Shown here piece by piece: positions 49,890-60,137 of a stretch of DNA of 64,000 nt (positions within the stretch are counted from its first letter, which is position 1; each line of letters opens with the position of its first letter). The position numbers were made by a program, and so were the translations under genes. The DNA comes from Schaedlerella arabinosiphila (GTDB taxonomy: Bacteria > Bacillota > Clostridia > Lachnospirales > Lachnospiraceae). Location: contig NZ_RHJS01000002.1 of assembly GCF_003885045.1 (NCBI RefSeq), forward strand, positions 1,798,001 through 1,862,000, given 5' to 3'. The notes beneath the pieces were generated by a model that was not told the DNA's origin, made no database searches, and saw only the letters and a program-made list of their open reading frames with translations.

Positions 49890-51102
49890 GGGCCGCCTCC
49901 TTTCCTGACACATGGCCGCTGGACCATGCCCACTGCAGGTTGTACCCTCCGCAGAGCCCGTCCACGTCCAGAATTTCCCCGGCAAAATACAGCCCCGGAA
50001 CCAGACGGGATTCCAGCGTTTTCGGGTCCACCTCCCGGGTGTCGATGCCTCCCCGGCAGACCTGTGCCTGGGAAAATGGATTGGTTCCGGTGACCTGGGT
50101 CTCAAATCTGCGGATCAGCCCCGCCAGCTTCTCAATCTGCCCGTCATTAAGATCTCCCGCCCTCTGGCTTCTGGGAATCCGGCTCAGACGAATCCAGAGA
50201 TCCCAGAGTTTTTTCGGGAACAGGCCCACAAAAAATTCTTCCAGCGTCTTTTCGGGCCGGGTATTGATCCGCTCCTTCAAAAACGCCAGAAAGGCTTCCC
50301 ACTCCAGTTCCGGCATGAAGTCCAGCACCGCTTTTACAGACTTCCCCTCATGGAGCGCGGCCGCAGCCGCTCCGCTCACCTGGAAGACGGGGATGCCGGA
50401 TATCCCGTAGCCGGTGAGCTGGATTTCCCCCCGGTCCCTGCCGATGCAGGCTCCGTCTGCATAGACGGCCACCTCTCCCATCACCCGCACCCCGGAGATA
50501 CTTTTGTAAAAGTCTTCCCGGCATTTTAACTGCACCAGGGCAGGCACCACCGGTACGATCCGGTGCCCAAGGCGTTTGGCAAGGGTATAGCCGGAATCAC
50601 CGCTTTCGGCTGAGACTGAGGCGAAAGACCCGGATGCCAGGATCACCCGGCCTGCCGTGACCATTCCTGAGGAGGTTTTCAGGCGGAAACCGGTTTTCAC
50701 CGGCCGGATGTCCGTACACCGGCAGTCCGTGCGCACCTTCACCTGCAGGCGGGCGCATTCCATCCGCAGGACGTCCAGCACCGAGGATGCCTGGTCGGAA
50801 TTTGGATAGAGGTAGCCCTCCCGGCTTTTCGGCTGGATTCCCAGCTCCCGGAAAAAAGCGACGGTTTCCGACGCGCCGAACTGAGAGACGATGCCCCACG
50901 GGAAGGAGGGGGTTTCGGAATGATAGCAGGAAGGCTCCTGGCGCAGGTTGGTGTAGTTGCACCTCCCGTTGCCTGTGCTTAAGAGCTTTTTTCCCACCCG
51001 GTTGTTCTGCTCGATCAGGGTCACTTCTGCTCCGGCTGCAGCGGCGGTGGCCGCAGCCATCAGCCCGGATGCGCCGCCCCCCACGATTGTGATATTTCCC
51101 AT
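49876..51102 (-). CDS. HI0933/BaiN-type NAD(P)/FAD-dependent oxidoreductase
   Basis: 408 residues. FAD-binding IVGGGASGLMAAATAAAAGAEV, the family hallmark KKLLSTGNGRCNYTN, SREGYLYPNSDQASSVLD, and the closing FAGEILDVDGLCGGYNLQWAWSSGHVSG in pieces. Members include the bile-acid enzyme BaiN, but most are uncharacterised housekeeping flavoproteins; no bai genes are nearby. Translationally coupled to the second flavoprotein. Confidence 0.9.
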   Translation of the reverse strand: MGNITIVGGGASGLMAAATAAAAGAEVTLIEQNNRVGKKLLSTGNGRCNYTNLRQEPSCYHSETPSFPWGIVSQFGASETVAFFRELGIQPKSREGYLYPNSDQASSVLDVLRMECARLQVKVRTDCRCTDIRPVKTGFRLKTSSGMVTAGRVILASGSFASVSAESGDSGYTLAKRLGHRIVPVVPALVQLKCREDFYKSISGVRVMGEVAVYADGACIGRDRGEIQLTGYGISGIPVFQVSGAAAAALHEGKSVKAVLDFMPELEWEAFLAFLKERINTRPEKTLEEFFVGLFPKKLWDLWIRLSRIPRSQRAGDLNDGQIEKLAGLIRRFETQVTGTNPFSQAQVCRGGIDTREVDPKTLESRLVPGLYFAGEILDVDGLCGGYNLQWAWSSGHVSGKEAAHAEA

Positions 51103-51119
51103 TGCTGACGCCCTTTCTT

Positions 51120-52418
51120 TTATATGGATTCGATCTGGCTTTTGGTTACGAGACGGGCATTCTCCAGATACTGAAGGGATTGGAGGATTCCCAGCTTTGC
51201 GCTGGGCCAGGTCAGCCCGCCCTGGAAGTACACGGCATAGGGCGGCTTGATGGGGCCGTCGGCGCTCAGTTCGATGGAGGAACCCTGTACAAAGGCTCCC
51301 GCAGCCATAATCACATCGCTGTCGTATCCCGGCATGGCCCAGGGCTCCGGGGTCACGTAGCTGTCCACCGGGGCTGCGGCCTGAACCCCTTTGCAGAATG
51401 CGATGACGCCCTCCGGACTCCCAAGGGTCACCGCCTGGATGATATCGTGCCTGGATTCCCGGCCGTCTGGAATCACGGAGTAGCCCAGCCGTTCATAGAT
51501 ATTCGCCGCGAATACGGCTCCTTTCAAGGCGCTGGAAACCACCACCGGAGCCAGGAAAAAGCCCTGGTAGAAGGACTGCATCACGCCCAGGGAAGCCCCC
51601 ACCTCCCGGCCAAGCCCAGGGGAGGTCAGACGGCAGCCGCAGTTCTCGATCAGGTCTTCCCGGCCTGCCACGTAGCCGCCGATGGGCGCCAGTCCCCCGC
51701 CCGGATTTTTGATCAGGGAGCCTACCACCATATCCGCCCCCACGTCGCTGGGTTCCCGCGTCTCCACAAATTCTCCGTAGCAGTTGTCCACCATGCAGAT
51801 CACGTCGGGCCGGATTCCTTTGATGAAGGCGATCAGCTCCCCGATCTGCTCCACGGAATAGCTGGGACGGGTCTGGTAGCCCTTGGAACGCTGGATGGTG
51901 ACCAGCTTTGTCCGTTCGTTCAGGCTTTGCTCAATGGCCGGATAGTCAAAGTATCCGTCTGCCTTGAGTTCCACCTGCCGGTAGGTAACCCCGTATTCCG
52001 CCAGGGAGCCTCTGGAGGGCCGGATGCCGATCACCTCCTCCAGGGTGTCATAGGGCTTACCCACCGGCGAGAGAAGTTCGTCCCCGGGCCGCAGGTTGGC
52101 GGAAAGCGCCAAGGCCAGGGCGTGGGTTCCGCAGGTGATCTGGGGACGGACAAGGGCGGCTTCGGTGTGGAAGGTATCCGCGTAGATTTTCTCCAGTGTA
52201 TCTCTCCCGTTGTCGTTGTATCCGTAGCCGGTGGCATACTGGAAGCACTCCGCGCTGACCCGGTTTTTCTGCATGGCCGCCAGCACCTTTAGCTGGTTAA
52301 ATTCCGCTGTTTTGTCAAATTCCAGAAACCGGGGCATCAGCTCCTGTTCCAGGCGTTCTCCGGCTTTGTAAACCTCCTCCGAGATTCCCAGGGTTTTGTA
52401 GATTTCAAATTGTTCCAT
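51120..52418 (-). CDS. Methionine gamma-lyase family PLP protein (aluminium-resistance family)
   Basis: 432 residues. A Cys/Met-metabolism PLP fold: FQYATGYGYNDNGRDTLE, ITCGTHALALAL, MVDNCYGEFVETREP and the Schiff-base lysine in SLIKNPGGGLAPIGGY. This family (PF06838) always lies near miaA/mutSL in Clostridia and Bacillus (YnbB). Its reaction is not established. ATG 52418 follows AAAGGAG; the seven-codon extension overlaps the miaA end. Confidence 0.9.
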   Translation of the reverse strand: MEQFEIYKTLGISEEVYKAGERLEQELMPRFLEFDKTAEFNQLKVLAAMQKNRVSAECFQYATGYGYNDNGRDTLEKIYADTFHTEAALVRPQITCGTHALALALSANLRPGDELLSPVGKPYDTLEEVIGIRPSRGSLAEYGVTYRQVELKADGYFDYPAIEQSLNERTKLVTIQRSKGYQTRPSYSVEQIGELIAFIKGIRPDVICMVDNCYGEFVETREPSDVGADMVVGSLIKNPGGGLAPIGGYVAGREDLIENCGCRLTSPGLGREVGASLGVMQSFYQGFFLAPVVVSSALKGAVFAANIYERLGYSVIPDGRESRHDIIQAVTLGSPEGVIAFCKGVQAAAPVDSYVTPEPWAMPGYDSDVIMAAGAFVQGSSIELSADGPIKPPYAVYFQGGLTWPSAKLGILQSLQYLENARLVTKSQIESI

Positions 52419-52435
52419 TTCTTTCTCCTTTTTTC

Positions 52436-53383
52436 TCACGCAATGATCTGCCGTTTTCTAAGCTCTGAAAGCATCTGTTCCAACAGCGCCCCTTCGTCAT
52501 AGCCAGCTTGTCCCTTGTCCAGCCAGATGACCTCCCTCTCCCTCTTAAACCAGGTGATCTGACGCTTGGCAAAATGGCGGGTATCCCGTTTGATGACGGT
52601 GACCGCCTCCTCCAGTGAGCAATGTCCCTCCAGATAATCCAGCATCTCCTTATAGCCAAGGCCCTGCATGGAAACCATATCTCTGGTAAAGCCCTGGGCT
52701 CTCAGCCGGGATACCTCTTCTACAAGCCCTGATGAGAGCATTTCATCCACCCGGCGGTCGATCCGTTCATAGAGTCGCTGCCGCTGGTCGTTTAAGACGA
52801 AATAGGCAAAATTGTAGGGGGATTCCTTTTCCCTCTGGCGGAGATTGTGGTCGGATATTTTTTCCCCGGTCTGGTGAAAATATTCCAGCGCCCGGATGAT
52901 GCGCTTCACATTGCGGGCATGGATCTCCTCCGCAGACTTTGGGTCCGCCTGGGCGAGCATGGCGTGTAAAACTTCCCCGCCCTGTTTTCGGGCCAGCTCT
53001 TCTAACTCCCTCCGGTAAGCTTTGTCTCCGCCGTTTTCCGCGAAATCGATGTCGTAGAGGACGGCCTGGATATAGAACCCGGTTCCGCCTGCCAGGATGG
53101 GAATCTTCTTTCTCTCAAAAATCTCCGCCATGGCCGCCTTGGCCATCTCCTGGAAACGGACCACATGAAAGGCTTCGTCCGGGTCCAGCACGTCGATCAG
53201 ATGATGCCTCACCCCCTCCATCTCGTCGGGCCGGATCTTCGCGGAGCCGATGTCCATCTGCCGGTACACCTGCATGGAGTCCGCGGAAATGATCTCCCCG
53301 TCCACCGCCCTGGCCAGGGCTAAGGACATCTTGGTCTTCCCCACCGCGGTAGGGCCTGTCAGTATGATCAATGGTTGTTTCAT
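52436..53383 (-). CDS. miaA: tRNA dimethylallyltransferase MiaA
   Basis: 315 residues. GPTAVGKTKMSLALA is the P-loop, SADSMQVYRQMDIGSAKI the prenyl-acceptor motif, LVGGTGFYIQAVLYDIDF-like AGGTGFYIQAVL follows, and ITWFKRERE lies at the end. It isopentenylates A37 of tRNAs reading UNN codons; MiaB, encoded nearby, then methylthiolates the base. ATG 53383 follows GGAAAGGTGA. Confidence 0.95.
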   Translation of the reverse strand: MKQPLIILTGPTAVGKTKMSLALARAVDGEIISADSMQVYRQMDIGSAKIRPDEMEGVRHHLIDVLDPDEAFHVVRFQEMAKAAMAEIFERKKIPILAGGTGFYIQAVLYDIDFAENGGDKAYRRELEELARKQGGEVLHAMLAQADPKSAEEIHARNVKRIIRALEYFHQTGEKISDHNLRQREKESPYNFAYFVLNDQRQRLYERIDRRVDEMLSSGLVEEVSRLRAQGFTRDMVSMQGLGYKEMLDYLEGHCSLEEAVTVIKRDTRHFAKRQITWFKREREVIWLDKGQAGYDEGALLEQMLSELRKRQIIA

Positions 53384-53406
53384 GCGTTCTTTCACCTTTC
53401 CTATGC

Positions 53407-55452
53407 TCAAATGACCCGTTTAAACTTCTTTTCCAGATCCCGCCTGGACATGGCGATGATGGTGGGCCGCCCGTGGGGGCAGTGATAGGGATTGGATAAA
53501 AGGAGAAGCTCCCCGATCAGGGCATCCACTTCCCGGGCGGACAGCCGGCTGTTTCCCTTGACCGCAGCTTTGCAGGACAAAGACGCCACCTTTTCATCGA
53601 TCAGCTCCGGGGTCATGGAAAGGTTGACGCACTCCGACAGGGAATCCAGCATTTCCATCAGCAGCTCTTTTTTCGCGATTCCGAACAGATTGGCGGGAAC
53701 GGCCCGCACCGCATACTCTTTTCCGCCGAAGGGCTCGATCTCAAAGCCGATCCTCTGAAACCGGTCCATATGTTCGTTCAGAAGCTGCGCCTCCTGCATG
53801 GAAAGGCTTAAGATCACCGGAGGGCTTACGTATTGGGACGTATACTCCCGGGTTTTCATCTCCCGCAGGGTGCGCTCGTACAAAACCCGCTCGTGGGCGG
53901 CATGCTGGTCGATGATGTAGAGACTGTCCTGGAACTGAACCAGCCAGTAGGTGTCAAATACCTGTCCCACCAGCTTGTACTCCGCCCGGATGTCCCGTTT
54001 TAGAAGCTTTTCCTCAAAAAGATCCAGCTGCTTTGCCTGTTTGCTGCCGTCCTCCTCTAAAGAAGGCTTCCCGGGTACATGGTAGTCCTTCGTCTCCCGG
54101 ATCTGGGCCGGCTGCTTTCCCTGGCTGCTTTCCGGCTGCTTCTCAGGGCTGGAAGACAGGCAGCCGGAAGACGCGGCTTTTTCCAAGCCGGAATGGGGCT
54201 TTTGCTCCACGTCTGCTTTTTCCTGTGTCTTCTGGACTTCCTGGTCTCTGCCGTGGCTTGAAAGCACCCGCTCCCGCATTTTTCGGATAAAATACTCCTC
54301 ATCCAGGTTCTCCTGCTCCTGCGCCGTCTTTTTCGGCCTGAGCAAAAATGGACTCTCCTTTTGCATCCTCTCCGGCTCTGTATTCCCTGCCGGGATTTGC
54401 GTTGGTTTTGGTTCTTCCGCCGGCATGGCTTTTGGCTCAGGCACCTCCACCCTTGGGATCAGCTCCGGTTCCAGCAGCCTTCTGTGAATCCCTTCAAAGA
54501 CCGTGTTGTAGACCTCCTGCTGCTTCTGGAAGCGGAGCTCCATCTTCGTGGGATGGACATTTACGTCCACCTGCTCCCCGTCGATCTCAAACGCCAGCAC
54601 CGCAAAGGGGAATTTGTGCTGCATCATAAAGTCCTTGCAGGCATCCTCCAGCGCCCTGGAGATCATGGCGCTTTTCACATATCTGCCGTTCACGAAAAAG
54701 GTCTCAAAGTTCCGGTTGCCCCGGGTGATCACCGGCTTCCCGATGTATCCCCGGATGCGGATGCCGGGAGCCCTGTGATCCAGCTCCAAAAGGTTGGAGG
54801 CCACGTCCCGGCCGTAGATGCTGTAGATCACCTCGTCCAGCTTCCCGCTCCCGGAGGTTCTCAGCTTTTCCTGGCCATGATTCAAAAAACGAAAGCCCAC
54901 CTCCGGATGGGAAAGGGCCAGCCTCATCAGCAGGTCCTGCACATGTCCGGCCTCGGTTATGGCCGTCTTCAAAAACTTCCTGCGGGCCGGCACATTGTAA
55001 AACAGCTGCCGCACGCAAAACGTGGTCCCGTCGGCCGCCCCGGCGTCCTCCATGGACACCTCCCGGCCGCCCTCAATCACATACCGGGTTCCGAAGGCGT
55101 CCTCCCCGGGCTTGGTGATTAGCTCCACCTTGGCCACGGCGGCGATGCTCGACAGCGCCTCCCCCCGAAATCCCAGAGAGGAAATCCGGGATAAGTCCTC
55201 CACACACCGGATCTTGCTCGTGGAATGGCGCAGAAAGGCATTCCGGATGTCCTCCCGGAGAATGCCGCATCCATTGTCCGTGATCCGGATCAGGGCGATC
55301 CCCCCGTCCTCGATCTCCACCGTAACAGTGGAAGCCCCGGCATCGACGGCGTTTTCCACCAGCTCCTTGACGATCGAAGCCGGCCGCTCGATGACCTCCC
55401 CTGCGGCGATCTTGTCAATTGTCATCTGATCCAAAACCTGAATCCGTGCCAT
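53407..55452 (-). CDS. mutL: DNA mismatch repair protein MutL
   Basis: 681 residues. The GHKL ATPase domain has IAAGEVIERPASIVKELVENAVDAG, DNGCGI and FLRHSTSKI, then the FRGEALSSIAAVA lid. A Gln/Pro/Lys-rich linker (~350-480) leads to the dimerisation domain with the DQHAAHERVLYE nuclease motif, so this MutL should nick DNA itself, as expected where MutH is absent. CHPHGRP-type zinc motif appears as CPHGRPT near the end. Downstream of mutS by 65 nt. Confidence 0.96.
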   Translation of the reverse strand: MARIQVLDQMTIDKIAAGEVIERPASIVKELVENAVDAGASTVTVEIEDGGIALIRITDNGCGILREDIRNAFLRHSTSKIRCVEDLSRISSLGFRGEALSSIAAVAKVELITKPGEDAFGTRYVIEGGREVSMEDAGAADGTTFCVRQLFYNVPARRKFLKTAITEAGHVQDLLMRLALSHPEVGFRFLNHGQEKLRTSGSGKLDEVIYSIYGRDVASNLLELDHRAPGIRIRGYIGKPVITRGNRNFETFFVNGRYVKSAMISRALEDACKDFMMQHKFPFAVLAFEIDGEQVDVNVHPTKMELRFQKQQEVYNTVFEGIHRRLLEPELIPRVEVPEPKAMPAEEPKPTQIPAGNTEPERMQKESPFLLRPKKTAQEQENLDEEYFIRKMRERVLSSHGRDQEVQKTQEKADVEQKPHSGLEKAASSGCLSSSPEKQPESSQGKQPAQIRETKDYHVPGKPSLEEDGSKQAKQLDLFEEKLLKRDIRAEYKLVGQVFDTYWLVQFQDSLYIIDQHAAHERVLYERTLREMKTREYTSQYVSPPVILSLSMQEAQLLNEHMDRFQRIGFEIEPFGGKEYAVRAVPANLFGIAKKELLMEMLDSLSECVNLSMTPELIDEKVASLSCKAAVKGNSRLSAREVDALIGELLLLSNPYHCPHGRPTIIAMSRRDLEKKFKRVI

Positions 55453-55517
55453 AAAACCCGCTCCTTTTTCTCAAAAATGTTGCCCGGAAAACAAAATCAT
55501 TGCTCCTTGAGCTTTCT

Positions 55518-58172
55518 TTACCATCGGTTCTTAAGCTTATTCTGCAGCCGGTAAATGGTATTCAGCGCATCAATAGGGGTCAAGTTGCCCACGTCGATGG
55601 TTTTCAGCTCCTCCAGCACATCGTCGTCCTGAACGGTATCAAAGAGGGAGAACTGTGCCAGATCCACCTCGTCGTACTTTTTCGATCTGCTCTTTTTCTG
55701 CGGCTTCTGGCAGCCCTTCACGGCGATCTCGCTGACCCGGCCCGTGATATCACCTTCCGCCAGTTCTTCTACGATCTCCTTGGCCCGGTTGATGACCAGA
55801 TCCGGCACGCCGGCCAGCTTGGCCACCTGGATGCCGTAGCTCTTGTCCGCCCCGCCTTTGACGATCTTGCGCAGGAACACGATATCATCGCCCTTTTCCT
55901 TCACGGCGATGCAGTAATTATTCACATGCTCAATCTTCCCTTCCAGCTCCGTCAGCTCGTGGTAATGGGTGGCGAACAGAGTCTTGGCTCCCAGAAACCG
56001 GGTGTCGCTGATGTACTCCACCACCGCCCAGGCGATGGACAGCCCGTCAAAGGTACTGGTGCCCCTTCCGATCTCGTCCAGAATCAGCAGGCTCTTCGCC
56101 GTAGCATTCCGCAGGATGTTGGCCACCTCCGTCATCTCCACCATGAAGGTGCTCTGCCCGGAGGCCAGGTCGTCGGAGGCACCTACCCTGGTAAAAATCC
56201 GGTCCACCAGGCCGATGTCCGCGCTCTTTGCCGGCACGAAGGATCCGATCTGGGCCATCAGCACGATCAGGGCGGTCTGCCGCATGTAGGTAGACTTTCC
56301 CGCCATATTGGGCCCGGTGATGATGGAGATCCGCTGCTTTTTGTCATCCAGGAAGGTGTCGTTGCAGATAAAGGAGCCGTCCGGGATCATTCGCTCCACC
56401 ACCGGATGGCGGCCGTCCCGGATATCAATGACCCCTTTCTCATTGATCTGGGGGCGCACATAGTGGTTGTGCTCCGCCACCAGCGCCAGAGTGGAAAACA
56501 CGTCCAGCTCCGCCACGGCCCTGGCCGTCCTCTGGATTCGCTCCACCTCCCCCGCGATGGTATCCCTGACCTTGCAGTACAGCTCGTATTCCAGAGCATA
56601 CAGCTTGTCCTCGGCCCCCAGGATGGTATCCTCCAGTTCTTTAAGCTGGGGCGTGATATACCGCTCCGCATTGGCCAGCGTCTGCTTGCGCATAAAATAG
56701 TCGGGCACCATGTTTTTGTAGGAATTGGTCACCTCCAGATAGTAGCCGAAGACCTTGTTGTACTTGATCCGCAGATTCTTGATACCGGTCTTTTCCCGTT
56801 CTTCCTCTTCTAACTTGGCCAGCCACCCTTTGCCCTCGGACTTGGCCCTGCGCAGGGTGTCCACCTCCTCGCTGTAGCCGTCCCGGATGATATTGCCCTC
56901 CTTCATGGCCAGGGGCGGGTCCTCCGCGATGGCCGACTTTACCAGGGTGCACAAGTCCTCCAGGGTATCCAGCCGATTCCGGATCTCACAGAGCAGCTCG
57001 GAGTGCATCTCCTCCAATATGTACCGGACATGGGGCAGCATTTCCAGGGAACCGGAAAATGCAGTCAGGTCCCGGGGATTGGCGGTGCCGTAGGTGATCT
57101 TCGTGATCAGCCGTTCCAGGTCGTAGACCGGGGAGAGATATTCCCGGATCTCCTCCCGGCAGATGGCCTGTTCTTTTAATTCCGCCACCGCGTCCAGCCG
57201 CCGCTCGATCTCCCCCCGCTCGATTAAGGGCTGCTCCGCGTACTTCCGGAGGGTTCTGGCCCCCATGGCGGTGCGGGTCTTGTCCAGTACCCAGAGGAGC
57301 GACCCGCGCTTTTGCTTCTCCCGCAGCGTTTCGCACAATTCCAGGTTCCGCCTTGTGGAGCTGTCCAGCATCATATATTTTCCCGTGGTGTAGGGCGTAA
57401 TGCGGGTCATGTGGGCCAGATTGTTCTTCTGTGTCTCCAGAAGGTAGCCAAGCAATGCCCCCGCGCTGATGACGCCCGAGTCCAGATCTCCCAGCCCCAG
57501 CCCGTCCAGTGTCTTCACCTGAAAATGCTCCAGAAGGTTTTTTCTGCACATCCCATCGTCAAAATACCAGGCATCCAGCGCATACAGCGCGATCTTAAGC
57601 CGTTCCTTGAGGTCTTCCAGATCCATCCCGCTCATATAAAAAGACTCGTTGCAGATGATCTCGGAAGGGCTGAATCTGGAGATCTCGTCCTTAAGCTTTC
57701 CGCTGTCGGGCAGCTCCGTCACGAAGTAATCCCCTGTGGACACATCCGCCACAGAAACCCCGTAACGGTCCGCCAGGTATACGATACACATGATATAATT
57801 ATTTTTGGATTCATCCATCATCTGGCTGTCCAGGATCGTGCCCGGCGTGACCACCCGAACCACCTCCCGCCGAACCAGCCCTTTGGCCTGCTTCGGGTCT
57901 TCTGTCTGCTCGCAGATGGCCACCTTGTAGCCCTTTGCCACCAGACGGTTCAGATACCCGTCCACGGCATGATAAGGGACGCCGCACATGGGCGCCCGTT
58001 CATCCAGCCCGCAGCTTTTCCCGGTCAGGGTCAGCTCCAGTTCCCGGGACACTGTAACTGCGTCCTCGAAGAACATCTCATAGAAATCCCCCAGCCTGTA
58101 AAACAGGATGCAGCCGGGGTATTCCTCTTTCGTATCCATATATTTCTGCATCATTGGTGTTAACTCTGCCAA
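55518..58172 (-). CDS. mutS: DNA mismatch repair protein MutS
   Basis: 884 residues. The mismatch-binding wedge is seen as CILFYRLGDFYEMFFEDA; the ATPase has GPNMAGKSTYMRQTAL, LILDEIGRGTSTFDGLSIAWAV (in pieces) and FATHYHELTELE. Full length and intact. The start codon is TTG, 7 nt after AAGGAAGG; no ATG lies near. Confidence 0.96.
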   Translation of the reverse strand: MAELTPMMQKYMDTKEEYPGCILFYRLGDFYEMFFEDAVTVSRELELTLTGKSCGLDERAPMCGVPYHAVDGYLNRLVAKGYKVAICEQTEDPKQAKGLVRREVVRVVTPGTILDSQMMDESKNNYIMCIVYLADRYGVSVADVSTGDYFVTELPDSGKLKDEISRFSPSEIICNESFYMSGMDLEDLKERLKIALYALDAWYFDDGMCRKNLLEHFQVKTLDGLGLGDLDSGVISAGALLGYLLETQKNNLAHMTRITPYTTGKYMMLDSSTRRNLELCETLREKQKRGSLLWVLDKTRTAMGARTLRKYAEQPLIERGEIERRLDAVAELKEQAICREEIREYLSPVYDLERLITKITYGTANPRDLTAFSGSLEMLPHVRYILEEMHSELLCEIRNRLDTLEDLCTLVKSAIAEDPPLAMKEGNIIRDGYSEEVDTLRRAKSEGKGWLAKLEEEEREKTGIKNLRIKYNKVFGYYLEVTNSYKNMVPDYFMRKQTLANAERYITPQLKELEDTILGAEDKLYALEYELYCKVRDTIAGEVERIQRTARAVAELDVFSTLALVAEHNHYVRPQINEKGVIDIRDGRHPVVERMIPDGSFICNDTFLDDKKQRISIITGPNMAGKSTYMRQTALIVLMAQIGSFVPAKSADIGLVDRIFTRVGASDDLASGQSTFMVEMTEVANILRNATAKSLLILDEIGRGTSTFDGLSIAWAVVEYISDTRFLGAKTLFATHYHELTELEGKIEHVNNYCIAVKEKGDDIVFLRKIVKGGADKSYGIQVAKLAGVPDLVINRAKEIVEELAEGDITGRVSEIAVKGCQKPQKKSRSKKYDEVDLAQFSLFDTVQDDDVLEELKTIDVGNLTPIDALNTIYRLQNKLKNRW

Positions 58173-58194
58173 ATTGTTGCCTTCCTTTCGTATA

Positions 58195-58611
58195 CTAAAG
58201 CACGTGAAAATGGGGTTTTTCTTCCCCGTAAATCCAGTGGAGCAGATATCCGGACATGAGTATGCCCAGTGCGCACAGCCCGGAAAACAGGATCAGAAAC
58301 GGGACGCAGACCTGCCCGAAAAGCTGCAGGGGCTGGTTGGTATAATCCCATACGTTCCATTTCATCCATTTATTGACGATCATCCCGGTAATGAACTCCC
58401 CCGCCCCCACAAACAGGGTGCACCGAAGCACCTGCAGCCAGAGCGGGTCCTGCCATTTTTGCATCAGGCCCTGCCATCCGAAGAACAAAAGGCAGAAGCC
58501 GCCCAGCACAAACATGGACCAGTGGGAAAACCCGCGGAACACCACCTCGATGGTATAGTATATAATCCCTCCCAGGGCCCAGATAAAAAGGTATTCACTT
58601 ATCCGTTTCAC
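58195..58611 (-). CDS. Putative ABC-transporter type IV (PF06541) membrane protein
   Basis: 138 residues with four hydrophobic helices. FIWALGGIIYYTIEVVFRG and WNVWDYTNQPLQLFGQVCVPFLILF (in pieces) match the small putative ABC-transporter type IV family of Clostridia. No ATPase partner is nearby and function is unknown. The best start is GTG 58611, overlapping the TGA of miaB, with GGAGG 12 nt before it. Confidence 0.8.
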   Translation of the reverse strand: MKRISEYLFIWALGGIIYYTIEVVFRGFSHWSMFVLGGFCLLFFGWQGLMQKWQDPLWLQVLRCTLFVGAGEFITGMIVNKWMKWNVWDYTNQPLQLFGQVCVPFLILFSGLCALGILMSGYLLHWIYGEEKPHFHVL

Positions 58612-60068
58612 GAAATAATTTGTCCTCCTTCGCCAAGGTAATAAAACCCCCTGCATTCCTTCAGCCTGACGGAATAAAGCTTCCCGATCAGGGACGCATC
58701 CCCCGGAAAATGTACCAGCAGGTTGTTGCTCATGCGCCCGGTCAGAAGCGACGGGTCATGGTCATTTACAGACTCCACCAGTACCTCCTGGACGGAACCT
58801 GTATGTACGCTGCATACCTCTGCGGAAATGGACTGTACCTCCGAAAGCAGCCTGTCAAACCGATCCTTCACCACCTCCGGCGCCACCTGCCCGTCCATAA
58901 CGGCTGCAGGCGTGCCGCTCCGTTTCGAATACTGGAACGTAAACACGGCGTCGTAGCGCACCCGGCGGACGATGTCCAAAGTCTCCTGGAAATCCTCCTC
59001 TGTCTCCCCCGGAAATCCCACGATGATGTCTGTAGTCAGGGAAATATCGGGCACGGCACGGCGGATCTTCTCTGTCAGCTCCAGGTATTGTTCCTTCGTA
59101 TACCTGCGGTTCATCCGCTCCAGAATCCGGGTGCTTCCGGACTGAACCGGAAGGTGTAAGTGCCTGCAGATCTTTTGGGAGCTTCCCATGACCTGAATCA
59201 GCTCGTCGGAGAGATCCTTGGGATGGGAGGTCATGAACCGGATTCTCTCAAGCCCGTCAATCCTTTCGATCTCGGTCAGAAGCTGTGCGAAGGTGATCGG
59301 ATCTTCCAGTGTTTTCCCGTAGGAATTGACATTCTGCCCCAGCAGCATGACTTCCACCACGCCGTCCGCCGCCAGGCTTTTGATCTCCCGAAGGATATCT
59401 TCGGGCCTGCGGCTTCTCTCCCGCCCTCTCACATAGGGCACGATGCAGTAGCTGCAGAAATTGTTGCACCCGGTCATGATGTTGACCCCGGATTTGAAGG
59501 AGAATTTGCGCTCGCTGGGAATGTCCTCCACGATCTGATCCGTATCCTCCCACACATCAATGACCATCCGGTCCGAATCCAGGCAGGCAGACAAAAGCTC
59601 CGGGAATTTGTAGATATTGTGGGTGCCGAAAACCAGGCTCACGAAGGAGTAGCTTTTTTTCAGCTTCTCCAGCACCCCGGCCTCCTGCATCATGCAGCCG
59701 CACAGCGCGATCTTCATATCCGGGTTGCGCTTCCGGCTTCTGCCAAGCTGGCCCAGCCGCCCGTACAGACGCTGGTTCGCGTTTTCCCGCACGGTGCAGG
59801 TATTGAAGATGACAAAATCCGCCTTCCTTTCATCCGGCTCCGCCGCAAAGCCGGCTTGCTTAAGAACGCCTTCCAGCTTTTCCGAATCCCGGGCGTTCAT
59901 CTGGCAGCCGAAGGTGGTCACACAGGAGTTAGGCACGCGCCCGTTTCTTTGTTCAAAATCTCTTACCCATTCCCGGCATCTGGCAATGAAATAATACTGT
60001 CTGGCGGGTTCTTTAGCTGGAGGGCCTAAAGTTATATCTATTTTGTCTAAATCAATTTCATTGTACAT
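58608..60068 (-). CDS. miaB: tRNA-2-methylthio-N6-dimethylallyladenosine synthase MiaB
   Basis: 486 residues. UPF0004 domain with VTTFGCQMNARDSEKLEG (C55) and two further cluster cysteines; radical-SAM core MTGCNNFCSYCIVPYVRGRE; LLGQNVNSYG; and a C-terminal TRAM domain ending in YYLGEG. It adds methylthio to i6A37 made by MiaA. The first ~40 residues are longer than usual for the family. The ribosome site is weak (AAGAGA). Confidence 0.95.
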   Translation of the reverse strand: MYNEIDLDKIDITLGPPAKEPARQYYFIARCREWVRDFEQRNGRVPNSCVTTFGCQMNARDSEKLEGVLKQAGFAAEPDERKADFVIFNTCTVRENANQRLYGRLGQLGRSRKRNPDMKIALCGCMMQEAGVLEKLKKSYSFVSLVFGTHNIYKFPELLSACLDSDRMVIDVWEDTDQIVEDIPSERKFSFKSGVNIMTGCNNFCSYCIVPYVRGRERSRRPEDILREIKSLAADGVVEVMLLGQNVNSYGKTLEDPITFAQLLTEIERIDGLERIRFMTSHPKDLSDELIQVMGSSQKICRHLHLPVQSGSTRILERMNRRYTKEQYLELTEKIRRAVPDISLTTDIIVGFPGETEEDFQETLDIVRRVRYDAVFTFQYSKRSGTPAAVMDGQVAPEVVKDRFDRLLSEVQSISAEVCSVHTGSVQEVLVESVNDHDPSLLTGRMSNNLLVHFPGDASLIGKLYSVRLKECRGFYYLGEGGQIIS

Positions 60069-60137
60069 TTCTCTTGACTTTTCTACCTTTCTATCGTACT
60101 ATAAATAAAAATGAAGCGGGTTTTTTACCGTACAGCC

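Noticed and set aside
55500..56813. 437-codon frame antisense to mutS
   Set aside because: Same reason: a long open shadow of a GC-rich conserved gene with no recognisable motif.
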